Positions 1 through 8,224 of a stretch of DNA of 23,872 nucleotides are shown one piece after another. A program made the translations under genes and the position numbers. The DNA lies in contig LNZQ01000176.1 of the NCBI GenBank assembly GCA_002007315.1, positions 1 to 23,872 of the forward strand, in the 5' to 3' direction. Each line of letters starts with the position of its first letter. Within the stretch, counting starts at the first letter, position 1. The notes beneath the pieces were generated by a model. That model ran no database searches and had not been told where the DNA came from. It worked only from the letters and a program-made list of their open reading frames with translations. This DNA comes from Epulopiscium sp. Nele67-Bin004 (GTDB lineage Bacteria > Bacillota_A > Clostridia > Lachnospirales > Cellulosilyticaceae).

Positions 1-63
1 AATTATAACTCTAATATGTGTAGGGGCATTTTTATGTTCCAAAATAGATAGGAGGTGAACCAG

Positions 64-1320
64 ATGATGCTAACAACAAAATGCGTTATACAACAACTTT
101 CAAAGTCGGAATATAAACAACTAAAACATTTAACTAGATTATCTAAAAACTTAGTAAATCAAGCGATATACAGATGCAGACAACAATGGTTTGAAAACAA
201 AACATTTCCAAGCCATACAACTTTATGTGCTGAACTTAAAACAAGCGAAAACTATATTATGCTAGGCTCTCATGTTGGACAACAAATTTTATTCGTTGTA
301 GTTGCTATGTTTAACTCATATAAAGAATTAAGAAACAAAGCATTGGCAGGCACGTACCCTTGGTCTAAAGTGAAGTTACCTAACTATTTAGATAAGGATG
401 GGTATTTCCTTATGTCGATGTGTGTATTTCCATTAAAAGATGGAGTGTTAACTATTCCGCAATCAAGAAAATATAAAAAAACGCATTCAAAAATTTTTAT
501 TAAAATACCAGATAAGTTGAAAGACAAACACATTAATCAAGTTAGAATAATCCCTAAAAACGATGCTAGGAACTTCGAGATACATTATGTATATGAAGCA
601 GAGGCGGTAGACCTCAACCTAAATAAAGACAATGCACTAGCGATAGATTTAGGCGTAAACAACTTAATGACATGTGTAACAAACAATGGAAAATCTTTCA
701 TTATAGACGGTAAAAAAATTAAATCAATAAACCAGTGGTATAACAAGCTAAATGCAAAACTACAAAGAATTAAAGACCTCCAAGGTAACAAAAAGCATTA
801 TACGAAAACTCAATGTATCAATTTATCCAAACGAAATAACAAAGTAACAGACTATATGCATAAAGCAGTCAATATGGTAATCAAATATTGTATACAAAAC
901 GATATAGGAAATATTGTTATAGGATATAACGAAAATTTTAAGCATAAAGCAAATCTTGGTCCCAAAAATAACCAAGCATTTGTAAATATACCTTATGCAA
1001 AAATATTAAGCTATATTGAATATAAAAGCAACTTGGTAGGAATAAACGTAGTTAAACAAGAAGAAAGCTATACTAGTAAAGCAAGTGCATTAGATAACGA
1101 TTTTATCCCTGTATATGATGAAAAAGATACTACACAATATGAATTTAGTGGAAGACGTGTCAAACGAGGATTGTATAAAACTAAACAAGGATATTTAATA
1201 AATGCAGATTTAAATGGAGCAATGAATATAATGATAAAAAGTAGTGTTGTAACTTGTGATTTTGCAAGTTTATACAGTAGGGGCGAACTGAATACGCCAA
1301 TAAGAAAAAGGGTAGCATAA
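64..1320 (+). CDS. tnpB: TnpB, RNA-guided nuclease of an IS200/IS605-family element, relocated-glutamate subfamily
   Basis: TnpB proteins are RuvC-fold nucleases guided by an omega-RNA made from the element's 3' end. I start at the ATG at 64 because GGAGG at 51-55 lies 8 nt upstream; a GTG at 55 would lie inside that ribosome binding site. Numbering from the GTG, RuvC-I is ALAIDLGVNN (Asp198) and RuvC-III is INADLNGAMN (Asp385). The usual RuvC-II glutamate is missing: the equivalent strand reads NIVIGYNENFK (286-296). An EESYTSKAS motif at 336-344 probably supplies the acidic residue instead. There are no CxxC pairs before RuvC-III, so the usual zinc ribbon is absent. The C-terminal GELNTPIRKRVA matches what I know of IS1341-like OrfB proteins. 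The frame is open throughout, so the protein is probably functional. Confidence 0.9.
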   Translation: MMLTTKCVIQQLSKSEYKQLKHLTRLSKNLVNQAIYRCRQQWFENKTFPSHTTLCAELKTSENYIMLGSHVGQQILFVVVAMFNSYKELRNKALAGTYPWSKVKLPNYLDKDGYFLMSMCVFPLKDGVLTIPQSRKYKKTHSKIFIKIPDKLKDKHINQVRIIPKNDARNFEIHYVYEAEAVDLNLNKDNALAIDLGVNNLMTCVTNNGKSFIIDGKKIKSINQWYNKLNAKLQRIKDLQGNKKHYTKTQCINLSKRNNKVTDYMHKAVNMVIKYCIQNDIGNIVIGYNENFKHKANLGPKNNQAFVNIPYAKILSYIEYKSNLVGINVVKQEESYTSKASALDNDFIPVYDEKDTTQYEFSGRRVKRGLYKTKQGYLINADLNGAMNIMIKSSVVTCDFASLYSRGELNTPIRKRVA

Positions 1321-1390
1321 GCTATCAAACTTCTTAAATAAAGTTTTATTAACTTTTAGAACCCCACTTCTTCAGATGTGGGAGATTCAG
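1240..1390 (+). ncRNA. Predicted omega-RNA (reRNA) scaffold of the first TnpB element
   Basis: In studied TnpB systems the guide RNA covers the 3' end of tnpB and the element's right end, then continues into flanking DNA, which becomes the guide. Here that region would include the last ~80 nt of the gene, the non-coding tail and the terminal hairpin (1363-1382). The 5' limit is a guess. The guide would begin at 1391 with AGTACGTGTATTAACAACAT. This is inferred from family biology and from the position of the element end; no transcript is visible in sequence alone. Confidence 0.35.
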
Positions 1391-2186
1391 AGTACGTGTA
1401 TTAACAACATTTAGTGGTAGCGGTTCAAGTAGTTCATCAAGTTCAAGTAGCAACTCTGTAACAGCAAATAGAGTAGTAGCTACTGCAACAAGTACAACAA
1501 CAGAAACAACTACTTCAACAACTGAGAGTACAATAACTTCAACAACAACGGCTACACCAACAACTAGTAGCTCAAGTAGTTCAAGCAGTTCTTCAAGCAC
1601 AACAACAGGAACAGTTACTTCAACAGTAAACGTTGCAACCAAATTTAGCGACGTTAACACGTCATCTTGGTATTATTATGACGTCGCAAACATCTACAAC
1701 TTAGGTATAATGACAGGAGTGTCAGAAAATGAATTTGGTGCAAGCGAAACGGCAAACCGTGCAACACTTGCAGCGATACTTCAACGTATGTCTAGCACAC
1801 CAACTGCATCAGCAACAAATGGCTTTAGCGATGTTGTTAGTGGTGCATGGTATGAAGGTGCAGTAAACTGGGCAGTATCAGCGGGAATTTATGGTGGATT
1901 TGAAGATGGTACGTTTAGACCAAACGATGACATCACACGTGAGCAACTTGTGGCAATTTTATTCAACTTTGCAGCATATGAAGGTTATAGCCTAACTGGT
2001 TCAACTAGCATTACAAGTTTTGCAGATGGCGGCGAAGTGTCAAGCTGGGCAGCACCTGCGATGCAGTGGGCAGTTGGTAACGGTATCGTTGGCGGAAAAG
2101 ATGGAAACGCTCTTGACCCTAAAGGCACAGCAACACGTGCGGAAATTGCATCTATAATTACAAGGTTCATGAATAATATTAACTAA
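1391..2186 (+). pseudogene. 3' remnant of an SLH-domain surface protein gene cut by the TnpB element
   Basis: The frame is open from the insertion junction to TAA at 2184-2186, about 264 codons. It begins VRVLTTFSGSGSS, matching VRVLATFSGSGST of the intact paralogue downstream. The order is a Ser/Thr-rich linker (about 70 residues), then three SLH repeats. SLH1 includes FSDVNTSSWYYYDVANIYNL, SLH2 FSDVVSGAWYEGAVNWAV with FRPNDDITREQ, and SLH3 SFADGGEVSSWAAPAMQWAV with TATRAEIASII. SLH triplets bind pyruvylated secondary cell-wall polymer and anchor proteins to the wall. An ATG at 1710 lies inside SLH1, has no ribosome binding site and is not a natural start. Without its 5' half and signal peptide the fragment is probably not made or not exported. 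A fusion transcript out of the element is possible. Confidence 0.85.
1414..1640 (+). repeat. Ser/Thr codon low-complexity linker
   Basis: Runs of AGT/TCA/AGC serine codons and ACA/ACT threonine codons form imperfect 3-6 bp tandem repeats. They encode a flexible linker between the (lost) ectodomain and the SLH anchor. The same linker, with different repeat numbers, occurs at about 6420-6650 in the intact paralogue, so these tracts expand and contract. Confidence 0.75.
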
Positions 2187-2194
2187 TTTTTTGG

Positions 2195-2221
2195 GGACGT
2201 CTTAACGGGCGTCCTTTTTTT
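2195..2221 (+). terminator. Intrinsic terminator after the SLH remnant
   Basis: Arms GGACG (2195-2199) and CGTCC (2210-2214) can extend inward by a T-G and a C-G pair, and are followed by a run of seven T. It lies 8 nt after the stop codon and marks the original end of the broken gene. Confidence 0.8.
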
Positions 2222-2333
2222 GTACAAAAAAATTTTATCTACTTTTTACTAGAACATAACCTAAATTTAACAATAGCTTGGTAGTATGTGTGTGTAAAAA
2301 CAATTATTGATTACTATTATAAGGAGAATTACT

Positions 2334-5300
2334 GTGAAAAATAAAAAAATGGTTAGCAAAATGTTAACTACAGCATTGGTATTTACAAATGTTTTAAGCC
2401 CTGTATCATCAAGCTACATAGCATATGCAAACGAAAGTAGTGCACAAACTGAAACTAAATATGATGGATTAGTTATTAGCGAGGTGTATGGAGATGGCGG
2501 AAGTGCGGATTCTATATACATGCAAGGTTATATTGAGTTATACAACAACTCATCAAATTCTATAAACTTAGATGGTGTTATATTAAACTATTTTGGAACT
2601 TCTGTTGAACTTCCAAACGCAACAATTAAATCTGGTGACTATTATTTAATTAAATGTCAACCAAGAAGCTCATCAACAGAAGATGACTTGGTATACTTTA
2701 AAGCTGACGCTTATTTTGAGTTAAGCTTAGAAAAAAGAAGTGGTTGGTTACAACTTGAAGATGAAAATGGAAATATTATAGATGCACTAACATATCGCCA
2801 AACTGGAAAAAATGAAGATTATCCAAATATCGAAGGGTATACTGGTAGAACAAACACTGCCGAAGCCGTTCGTCGTATCCCAGCAGAAGGTGGCGGATTA
2901 CAAGATACAAACGACAACGGAGCGGACTTTTATACTGCAGATACTAACTTTGTATATGAGCCAGTGGCAGTAACATATGTAACAACTACGGGAGCATCTG
3001 TGTATACAACAACGCCAGATGTAACAACTCCATCACCAACAATGTCAGGTGGTACAGAAGGTGTTGTTGTAGTATCAGACGTTCAAAGTGTACGTAGTCT
3101 GACATCTGATGATATCGGAGAAACTGTTGAACTTGAACTTAAAGTTACTTCTGCTACAACTGCAACTGATTTAGTTACAGGTGATGAAATATCACTAACA
3201 AACTTATCAACAAGTGCAAAAGAAGGTAGTGTTGTATTAGTTACTGGAATCCTTAAGGAAATAGACAGTGCATTTTCTTTAGATGTAACTCACACTTATA
3301 TTTATACAGTTTTAGGTGAAGAAATCATTGTTGAAGATAACACTGAAGATAACACTGAAGATGATACTAATAATGAAGAAACTACTCCAGACGATATCGC
3401 TGCATACAAAGGACTTGTTATAAGCGAAGTATACGGCGGTGGTGGAAAAGAAGGTAGTGACGCTGATGGTCACGCACTATATGTTCATGACTTTATCGAG
3501 CTATACAACAATACAAATGAGCCAATTAGCTTAAAAGGTTTGACGTTGCAATATGTAGGAGATGACTTATACTTCTTTGATGATGACGCTGTTATTGAAG
3601 CTTATGACTATTTGTTAGTTAGATGCCAAGCTACTCTTGGAAACGAAGGCGACAAAGCATACGGTGAGTTTTATGAAGCGGATATATACTATGATGAACC
3701 TGGCGACATTTCAATGTCAGACAAAAAAGGTATGGTTAAAATTCTAAAAGGCGATACAATGATTGATGGTGTTGCATTTGGGAAAGACGAAAGCGGTATT
3801 TCGGCAGTTGAAGGTACAGAAGTTGACGCAACAACTATATATGAAAGCGTTAGACGTCTTAGCACAACAGACGCTGATGGAAACGTTATTTTAGTTGATA
3901 CAGATGACAATGCGAGCGACTTTGAAATTGTTTCTCCATCTCCAACAAAATCAGGTTATGAAGAAGGCGAAGTTGCACTAACAAACGTTCAAAAAATTAC
4001 AGCTATCAAAGATAACAGCGAGGCTTTATTAGGAGAAACTGTTGAAGTTGAAGTTATTATTTCGGCACTAGATATCAAAACTGTTGATGGTGAAACATTA
4101 TCTTATGGTCAAGATTTAACAGAACATGGTATTGCAATCCAAAACTTATCTGATGTAGATGATAGCATTTTGTTTGGTCAAAAAGTGAGAGTATCGGGAA
4201 CGTTAGTTGAAGTTGAAGGTGAACTACGTATTGATGCAGAAGATGTTACTTTGTTGGCATCAAGAATTAAAACTACAAGTCCTGTTGCTGTTAGCAACTT
4301 AGACAATGTGGCAAACTATGCAAGTAGATACATTCAAGTTATGGGCGAAGTTACAAACATCTCTGGAAACGTTGTTACGTTAAACGACTCTCAAAAGCTT
4401 GACTTTACATCTGGAGATTTAGGTGACGTTGAAATTGGAAACACTATTAAAGCGAATGGTATTTCGGCAATAACAAACGATAGCTCAGTTATATATGTGT
4501 ACACTATTGATGATGTTGATATTTTGACAACTTCAGAGTCAGAAGACTACATTCATGATTTGATGGATACAACAAAAATAGCAGGATACACAGATACGAC
4601 AGATGGAAACACTGAAATTGTTGCATACAACGCAGACAACGAGAAAATGTATGTTGTAAATGGTGGGTCTAGCAACTTGCAAATCATTGATATATCAAAT
4701 GTTGAAGAAAAAATGTATGTAGACTTAGAGGCTACAAATATTGATTTAACTAAACTGTCAATTGAAGGATTTAACTACGGTGGAGCAACAAGTGTTGATG
4801 TAAACACAACTGCTGAAATTGTTGCGGTTGCACTTCAAGATGCTGACTACACAAAAAATGGTCGTATTGCAGTACTTGACTATGACGGGAATTTAATCGA
4901 AACGTTTGAATGTGGTGTTCAACCTGATATGATTATTATTAGCAAAGACGGAAAATATATCATGACTGCTGATGAGGGCGAGCCACAAGAAGGGCTAATT
5001 TTGGGTGAAGATCCAAAAGGTTCAGTTACGATTGTTGACTATGATACAAAAGAAACTAAAATCATTTACTTTGATGATAACTCAGTAATTAATTCTGACG
5101 TGCACATTCGTCAAGATACAAAAGGTGCAGAGTATGACCTTGAGCCAGAGTATATCACGATAAATGAGGCGGGCACAAAAGCGTATGTTGCACTTCAAGA
5201 AAACAACGCAATTGCAACTATTGATATCGCAACTAAAAAAGTTGAAAAAGTTCAGTCGTTAGGATTTAAAGACCATTCAGTTGTTGGAAACGGACTTGAC

Positions 5301-7211
5301 CCTATTGACAATGGAAATATCAAAATTGAAACTTTACCAATTTTAGGTGTGTATATGCCAGATGGAATTGACTCAATAACTATTGATGGGGTTGACTACA
5401 TTTTCACAGCAAATGAAGGTGATGCAACTGAATGGGGCAAACTTGAAAATGCATTTGAAAATATCGCAAGCTTTGGAGATATAGCAGATAAAATTCAACT
5501 TGATGCGTCACTATTTGCTGGTATGGATCAAGATGAGGCAGACGCTGCACTTGAGTATCTAAAAGGTACAGATTTCATGGATACAGAAGTTTTAACTGAT
5601 ATGGGATATGATGCGATTTATATGCTTGGTGGGCGTTCATTCTCAATCTTTAGAGCTGATGATATGGAATTGATTTATGATAGTGGAGATGAATTTGAAC
5701 AAATTATTGCTCAAAGATATCCAGAAAACTTTAATGCGAATAGTTCGGCAATCGTTTTAGATGCACGTAGCGACAAAAAAGGTGCAGAGCCAGAAAGCGT
5801 TGTTGTTGGTGAGGTTGACGGGGAAACACTTGCATTTGTTGGACTTGAGAGAATGGGCGGATTTATGGTGTATAACGTTAGTGATGTTGAAAATCCTTAT
5901 TTTGTAAACTACTCAAACACAAAAGATTACAGTCAAGCAAAATCTGGAGATTATGCACCTGAAGGTCTTGAATTTGTTGCTGCTGAAGATAGCCCAACAG
6001 GAGTTGCATTATTGTTAGTGGCAAACGAAGATAGTTCAACTGTTGGAGTTCATCAAATTGGGGACGTTGTTGTAAATAAAGACGACGATAACAAAGACGA
6101 CGATAAAGAAGACGACAACAAAGAAGACGATAAAGACGAAGATACAGATGTAGAAACAGATACAGACGTAGAAACAGACGAAGATACTAGTAATAATATC
6201 ATCTACAACGGTAGTTCAAGTTTAACAGTTTATACTAATACTAGTTTTTCAACGCCATATGTTACAAATGCTAATGGTGCAGTATTAACTCCAGTTGCTA
6301 CAAACTCAAATGGTGATATTATTAACATCAACAATATTACAAACACAGCAGGAACTTACTACTTAACGTATACTTCAGGTGACGAAAGTTTAGTGATTAC
6401 AGTACGTGTTCTAGCAACATTTAGTGGTAGCGGTTCAACTTCAAGTAGTTCATCAAGTAGCAGTTCAAGCAGTTCTGTAACAGCAGATAGAGTAGTTGCA
6501 ACAACAAGTACTACAAGCGACACAGCTACTTCAACAACTGAAACAACAACTGACAGTACAACTACTTCAACAACAACAGTTACACCAACAACTAGTACTT
6601 CAAGTAGTTCAAGTTCTTCAAACACTACAATAGGAACAGTTACTTCAACAGTTAACGTTGCAAACAAATTTAGTGATGTAAATACGTCGTCTTGGTACTA
6701 CTCTGACGTTGCAAACATCTATAACTTAGGTATAATGACAGGCGTATCTGACGGTGAATTTGGTGCAAGCGAAACTGCAAACCGTGCAACACTTGCAGCG
6801 ATACTTCAACGTATGTCTAGCACACCAACAGCAACAGGCACAAGCAATTTTAGCGATGTTGTTAGTGGTGCTTGGTATGAAGGTTCTATAAACTGGGCTG
6901 CATCTGCTGGAATTTATGGTGGATTTGAAGATGGTACGTTTAGACCAAACGATGACATCACACGTGAGCAACTTGTATCTATTATGTACAAATTTGCAAC
7001 ATATGAAGGTTATAGCCTAACTGGTTCAACTAGCATTACAAGTTTTGCAGATGGTAGCGAAGTGTCAAGCTGGGCAGCACCTGCGATGCAGTGGGCAGTT
7101 GGTAACGGTATCATTGGCGGAAAAGATGGAAACGCTCTTGACCCTAAAGGCACAGCAACACGTGCAGAAATTGCAGCGATAATTACAAGGTTCATGAATA
7201 ATATTAACTAA
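2334..7211 (+). CDS. Secreted SLH-anchored protein with lamin-tail domains and a choice-of-anchor I beta-propeller
   Basis: This 1625-aa surface protein starts at GTG 2334, 7 nt after AAGGAG; a TTG further upstream lacks a ribosome binding site. A signal peptide (KNKKMVSKML, hydrophobic core, then IAYANE) covers about residues 1-34. Lamin-tail-like domains begin near residues 41 and 357, each opening GLVISEVYG and containing IELYNN. A region of about 540-740 resembles an OB-fold (GQKVRVSGTLVEVEGE). A beta-propeller of the choice-of-anchor I type spans about 748-1242, with GVQPDMIIISKDGKYIMTAD, DPKGSVTIVDYD, YIFTANEGDATEW and APEGLEFV. An acidic linker (about 1250-1282), a small beta domain, a Ser/Thr linker and three SLH repeats (about 1444-1622) follow. 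Propellers of this family resemble phytase/esterase-like enzymes, and lamin-tail domains often accompany extracellular nucleases or phosphoesterases. An extracellular phosphoester-related role is inference. It is anchored in the S-layer. Confidence 0.85.
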   Translation: MKNKKMVSKMLTTALVFTNVLSPVSSSYIAYANESSAQTETKYDGLVISEVYGDGGSADSIYMQGYIELYNNSSNSINLDGVILNYFGTSVELPNATIKSGDYYLIKCQPRSSSTEDDLVYFKADAYFELSLEKRSGWLQLEDENGNIIDALTYRQTGKNEDYPNIEGYTGRTNTAEAVRRIPAEGGGLQDTNDNGADFYTADTNFVYEPVAVTYVTTTGASVYTTTPDVTTPSPTMSGGTEGVVVVSDVQSVRSLTSDDIGETVELELKVTSATTATDLVTGDEISLTNLSTSAKEGSVVLVTGILKEIDSAFSLDVTHTYIYTVLGEEIIVEDNTEDNTEDDTNNEETTPDDIAAYKGLVISEVYGGGGKEGSDADGHALYVHDFIELYNNTNEPISLKGLTLQYVGDDLYFFDDDAVIEAYDYLLVRCQATLGNEGDKAYGEFYEADIYYDEPGDISMSDKKGMVKILKGDTMIDGVAFGKDESGISAVEGTEVDATTIYESVRRLSTTDADGNVILVDTDDNASDFEIVSPSPTKSGYEEGEVALTNVQKITAIKDNSEALLGETVEVEVIISALDIKTVDGETLSYGQDLTEHGIAIQNLSDVDDSILFGQKVRVSGTLVEVEGELRIDAEDVTLLASRIKTTSPVAVSNLDNVANYASRYIQVMGEVTNISGNVVTLNDSQKLDFTSGDLGDVEIGNTIKANGISAITNDSSVIYVYTIDDVDILTTSESEDYIHDLMDTTKIAGYTDTTDGNTEIVAYNADNEKMYVVNGGSSNLQIIDISNVEEKMYVDLEATNIDLTKLSIEGFNYGGATSVDVNTTAEIVAVALQDADYTKNGRIAVLDYDGNLIETFECGVQPDMIIISKDGKYIMTADEGEPQEGLILGEDPKGSVTIVDYDTKETKIIYFDDNSVINSDVHIRQDTKGAEYDLEPEYITINEAGTKAYVALQENNAIATIDIATKKVEKVQSLGFKDHSVVGNGLDPIDNGNIKIETLPILGVYMPDGIDSITIDGVDYIFTANEGDATEWGKLENAFENIASFGDIADKIQLDASLFAGMDQDEADAALEYLKGTDFMDTEVLTDMGYDAIYMLGGRSFSIFRADDMELIYDSGDEFEQIIAQRYPENFNANSSAIVLDARSDKKGAEPESVVVGEVDGETLAFVGLERMGGFMVYNVSDVENPYFVNYSNTKDYSQAKSGDYAPEGLEFVAAEDSPTGVALLLVANEDSSTVGVHQIGDVVVNKDDDNKDDDKEDDNKEDDKDEDTDVETDTDVETDEDTSNNIIYNGSSSLTVYTNTSFSTPYVTNANGAVLTPVATNSNGDIININNITNTAGTYYLTYTSGDESLVITVRVLATFSGSGSTSSSSSSSSSSSSVTADRVVATTSTTSDTATSTTETTTDSTTTSTTTVTPTTSTSSSSSSSNTTIGTVTSTVNVANKFSDVNTSSWYYSDVANIYNLGIMTGVSDGEFGASETANRATLAAILQRMSSTPTATGTSNFSDVVSGAWYEGSINWAASAGIYGGFEDGTFRPNDDITREQLVSIMYKFATYEGYSLTGSTSITSFADGSEVSSWAAPAMQWAVGNGIIGGKDGNALDPKGTATRAEIAAIITRFMNNIN
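6078..6186 (+). repeat. Acidic Lys/Asp/Glu tandem-repeat linker
   Basis: Imperfect 6-15 bp tandem repeats built from AAAGACGACGAT/AACAAAGAA units, then ACAGATGTAGAAACAGAT units, encode a KDDDNKDDDKEDDNK-like linker. It separates the propeller from the C-terminal wall-anchoring half. Such linkers may bind calcium or act as spacers; the sequence does not decide which. Confidence 0.7.
6401..7211 (+). repeat. C-terminal linker-SLH module, second copy of the module at 1391-2186
   Basis: From AGTACGTGT to the stop codon, this stretch and 1391-2186 encode nearly the same protein. SLH2 and SLH3 differ at only a handful of residues, and long DNA stretches around the FRPNDDITREQ and AMQWAVGNG coding regions match exactly. 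Similarity stops within a few bases after both stop codons. The pair is a recent duplication or is kept alike by gene conversion. Direct repeats about 5 kb apart could recombine and delete the ectodomain between them. Confidence 0.8.
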
Positions 7212-7220
7212 TTTTCCAAA

Positions 7221-7255
7221 AACAAGGATAGTCAACGGATTATCCTTGTTTTTTT
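7221..7255 (+). terminator. Intrinsic terminator of the 1625-aa SLH protein gene
   Basis: A perfect 10-bp stem, AACAAGGATA (7221-7230) with TATCCTTGTT (7241-7250), is followed by T to 7255. The T-tract runs directly into the -35 box of the next gene. Confidence 0.92.
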
Positions 7256-7282
7256 GACATTTTGTACCGAAGTATATAATAT
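7254..7282 (+). promoter_or_regulatory. SigA-type promoter of the 288-aa SLH protein gene
   Basis: TTGACA at 7254-7259 is a perfect -35 box. The -10 is either TATAAT at 7275-7280 (15-bp spacer) or TAATAT at 7277-7282 (17-bp spacer). The first bases of the -35 box are the last T of the preceding terminator, an unusually tight packing that gives the gene its own transcript. Confidence 0.8.
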
Positions 7283-7310
7283 ATATAAAATCTAAGGAGT
7301 GTAGTGCCCT

Positions 7311-8177
7311 ATGAAAAATCCAAACAAACAACTATCATTATTATTAACAGGAACAACTATTTTCTCATTATTTCCAACAGATATTATAGCAAGCAACATT
7401 TTATCTGCACCAAAAGTTACAGACTTTGACGGCAATATCGTATCTCCAACTCTAATCTCCTCAAATGAAGGTATATATTCACTCGTATACACCTCTGACG
7501 ATAACCAACTCACTTTAGGCTTAAAATTTTCCACTGAAATAGACATCAATACTCCCACAATTGATATACCAGATGAACAACCAGACGAGCCACCCATAAC
7601 AGTCACTCCAGACGCCTCAGGAGATATACGTTCAATATTTTCCGATATTCCAAGTGGTGCTTGGTACTGCGTTGACGTGGCAAATGTGTATAACCAAGGT
7701 ATAATGACAGGTATTAGTAACACTGAATTTGGTCCACAAAATACGGCAAATCGTGCGATGATGGCTGCAATACTTCATCGTATGGACGATTCTGCTACGT
7801 TAAGTTTGACTAATAGTTTTAGCGATGTTGTTAGTGGTGCTTGGTATGAGGCGTCTGTAAATTGGGCTGTTTCAGCTGGTGTGTATGGCGGATTTGAAGA
7901 CGGCACATTTCGTCCAAATGACCCTATAACTCGTGAACAACTAGTGACAATTATGTATAATTATGCAACATACAGACAATACGATATATCGACTAGTGCT
8001 GATATAAGCACCTTTTCTGACGGAAATAGTGTTGCAGCTTGGGCATCTACAGCTATGGAATGGGCAGTTGGCAATGGCATTGTTGGAGGGAAAGACGGCA
8101 ATTTGCTTGACCCTAAAGGGACGGCAACACGTGCCGAAATAGCGGCGATTATTAATAGATTTTTAAGTTACATCTAA
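7311..8177 (+). CDS. Small SLH-domain cell-surface protein
   Basis: A 288-aa protein with AAGGAG at 7294-7299, 11 nt before ATG, a slightly long spacing. Residues 1-28 form a likely signal peptide (KNPNKQ, then LSLLLTGTTIFSLF, cut near IIASN). Residues about 29-80 form a short beta-rich domain that resembles the pre-linker domain of the larger SLH protein (a short TLISSNEGIYSLVYTSDD stretch against the latter's TYYLTYTSGDE). A Pro/Asp/Glu linker (about 85-105) leads to three SLH repeats filling 108-288, with FSDIPSGAWYCVDVANVYNQ, FSDVVSGAWYEASVNWAV and TATRAEIAAIINRF. The anchor is a more diverged version of the neighbours' SLH module. With almost no ectodomain, it may be a structural S-layer component or filler rather than an enzyme. 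No clear terminator follows; only T-rich sequence. Confidence 0.88.
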   Translation: MKNPNKQLSLLLTGTTIFSLFPTDIIASNILSAPKVTDFDGNIVSPTLISSNEGIYSLVYTSDDNQLTLGLKFSTEIDINTPTIDIPDEQPDEPPITVTPDASGDIRSIFSDIPSGAWYCVDVANVYNQGIMTGISNTEFGPQNTANRAMMAAILHRMDDSATLSLTNSFSDVVSGAWYEASVNWAVSAGVYGGFEDGTFRPNDPITREQLVTIMYNYATYRQYDISTSADISTFSDGNSVAAWASTAMEWAVGNGIVGGKDGNLLDPKGTATRAEIAAIINRFLSYI

Positions 8178-8215
8178 ATTTTTTTATTTAGGGGCTTTAT
8201 TTTTTTATAGATTTG

Positions 8216-8224
8216 TGGTACAGT
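8216..8224 (+). promoter_or_regulatory. Extended -10 promoter for the + strand small RNA
   Basis: TGG followed by TACAGT gives a TGN-extended -10 element. No convincing -35 box is visible in the T-rich DNA upstream, but extended -10 promoters often lack one. A start near 8230 would give an RNA ending at the terminator at 8321-8354. The same element is repeated at 8635-8643 in copy 2. Confidence 0.5.

Larger units (their letters stand above)
1..1390 (+). mobile_element. IS200/IS605-type TnpB-only element, left end outside or undefined
   Basis: The element carries one tnpB gene and no visible tnpA. Its right end is defined well. A hairpin with arms CCCAC (1363-1367) and GTGGG (1378-1382) is followed by GATTCAG, and at 1391 the sequence abruptly becomes the reading frame of an SLH surface protein. 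The intact paralogue at 6391-6420 reads GTGATTAC then AGTACGTGT, while here AGTACGTGT follows the element end, so the junction is 1390/1391 and the target was probably TTAC. I cannot place the left end: bases 1-54 precede the gene and show no recognisable boundary. IS200/IS605 elements leave no target duplication, so none is expected. The half of the SLH gene upstream of the insertion is not in the window. Confidence 0.8.

Noticed and set aside
1349..1660. - strand ORF of 103 codons rich in Val, Leu and Glu
   Set aside because: It is the antisense reading of the Ser/Thr codon repeats of the SLH linker; the same artefact appears at 6359-6667. No ribosome binding site or family resemblance.
6078..6650. 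Regularly spaced short repeats that might suggest a CRISPR array
   Set aside because: The repeats are codon-phased, imperfect and without unique spacers; they encode acidic and Ser/Thr linkers. No CRISPR array is seen anywhere in the window.
6726..7331. Several - strand ORFs rich in Cys across the SLH coding region
   Set aside because: They are shadows of the SLH genes, with no ribosome binding sites, and one runs through a terminator and a promoter.
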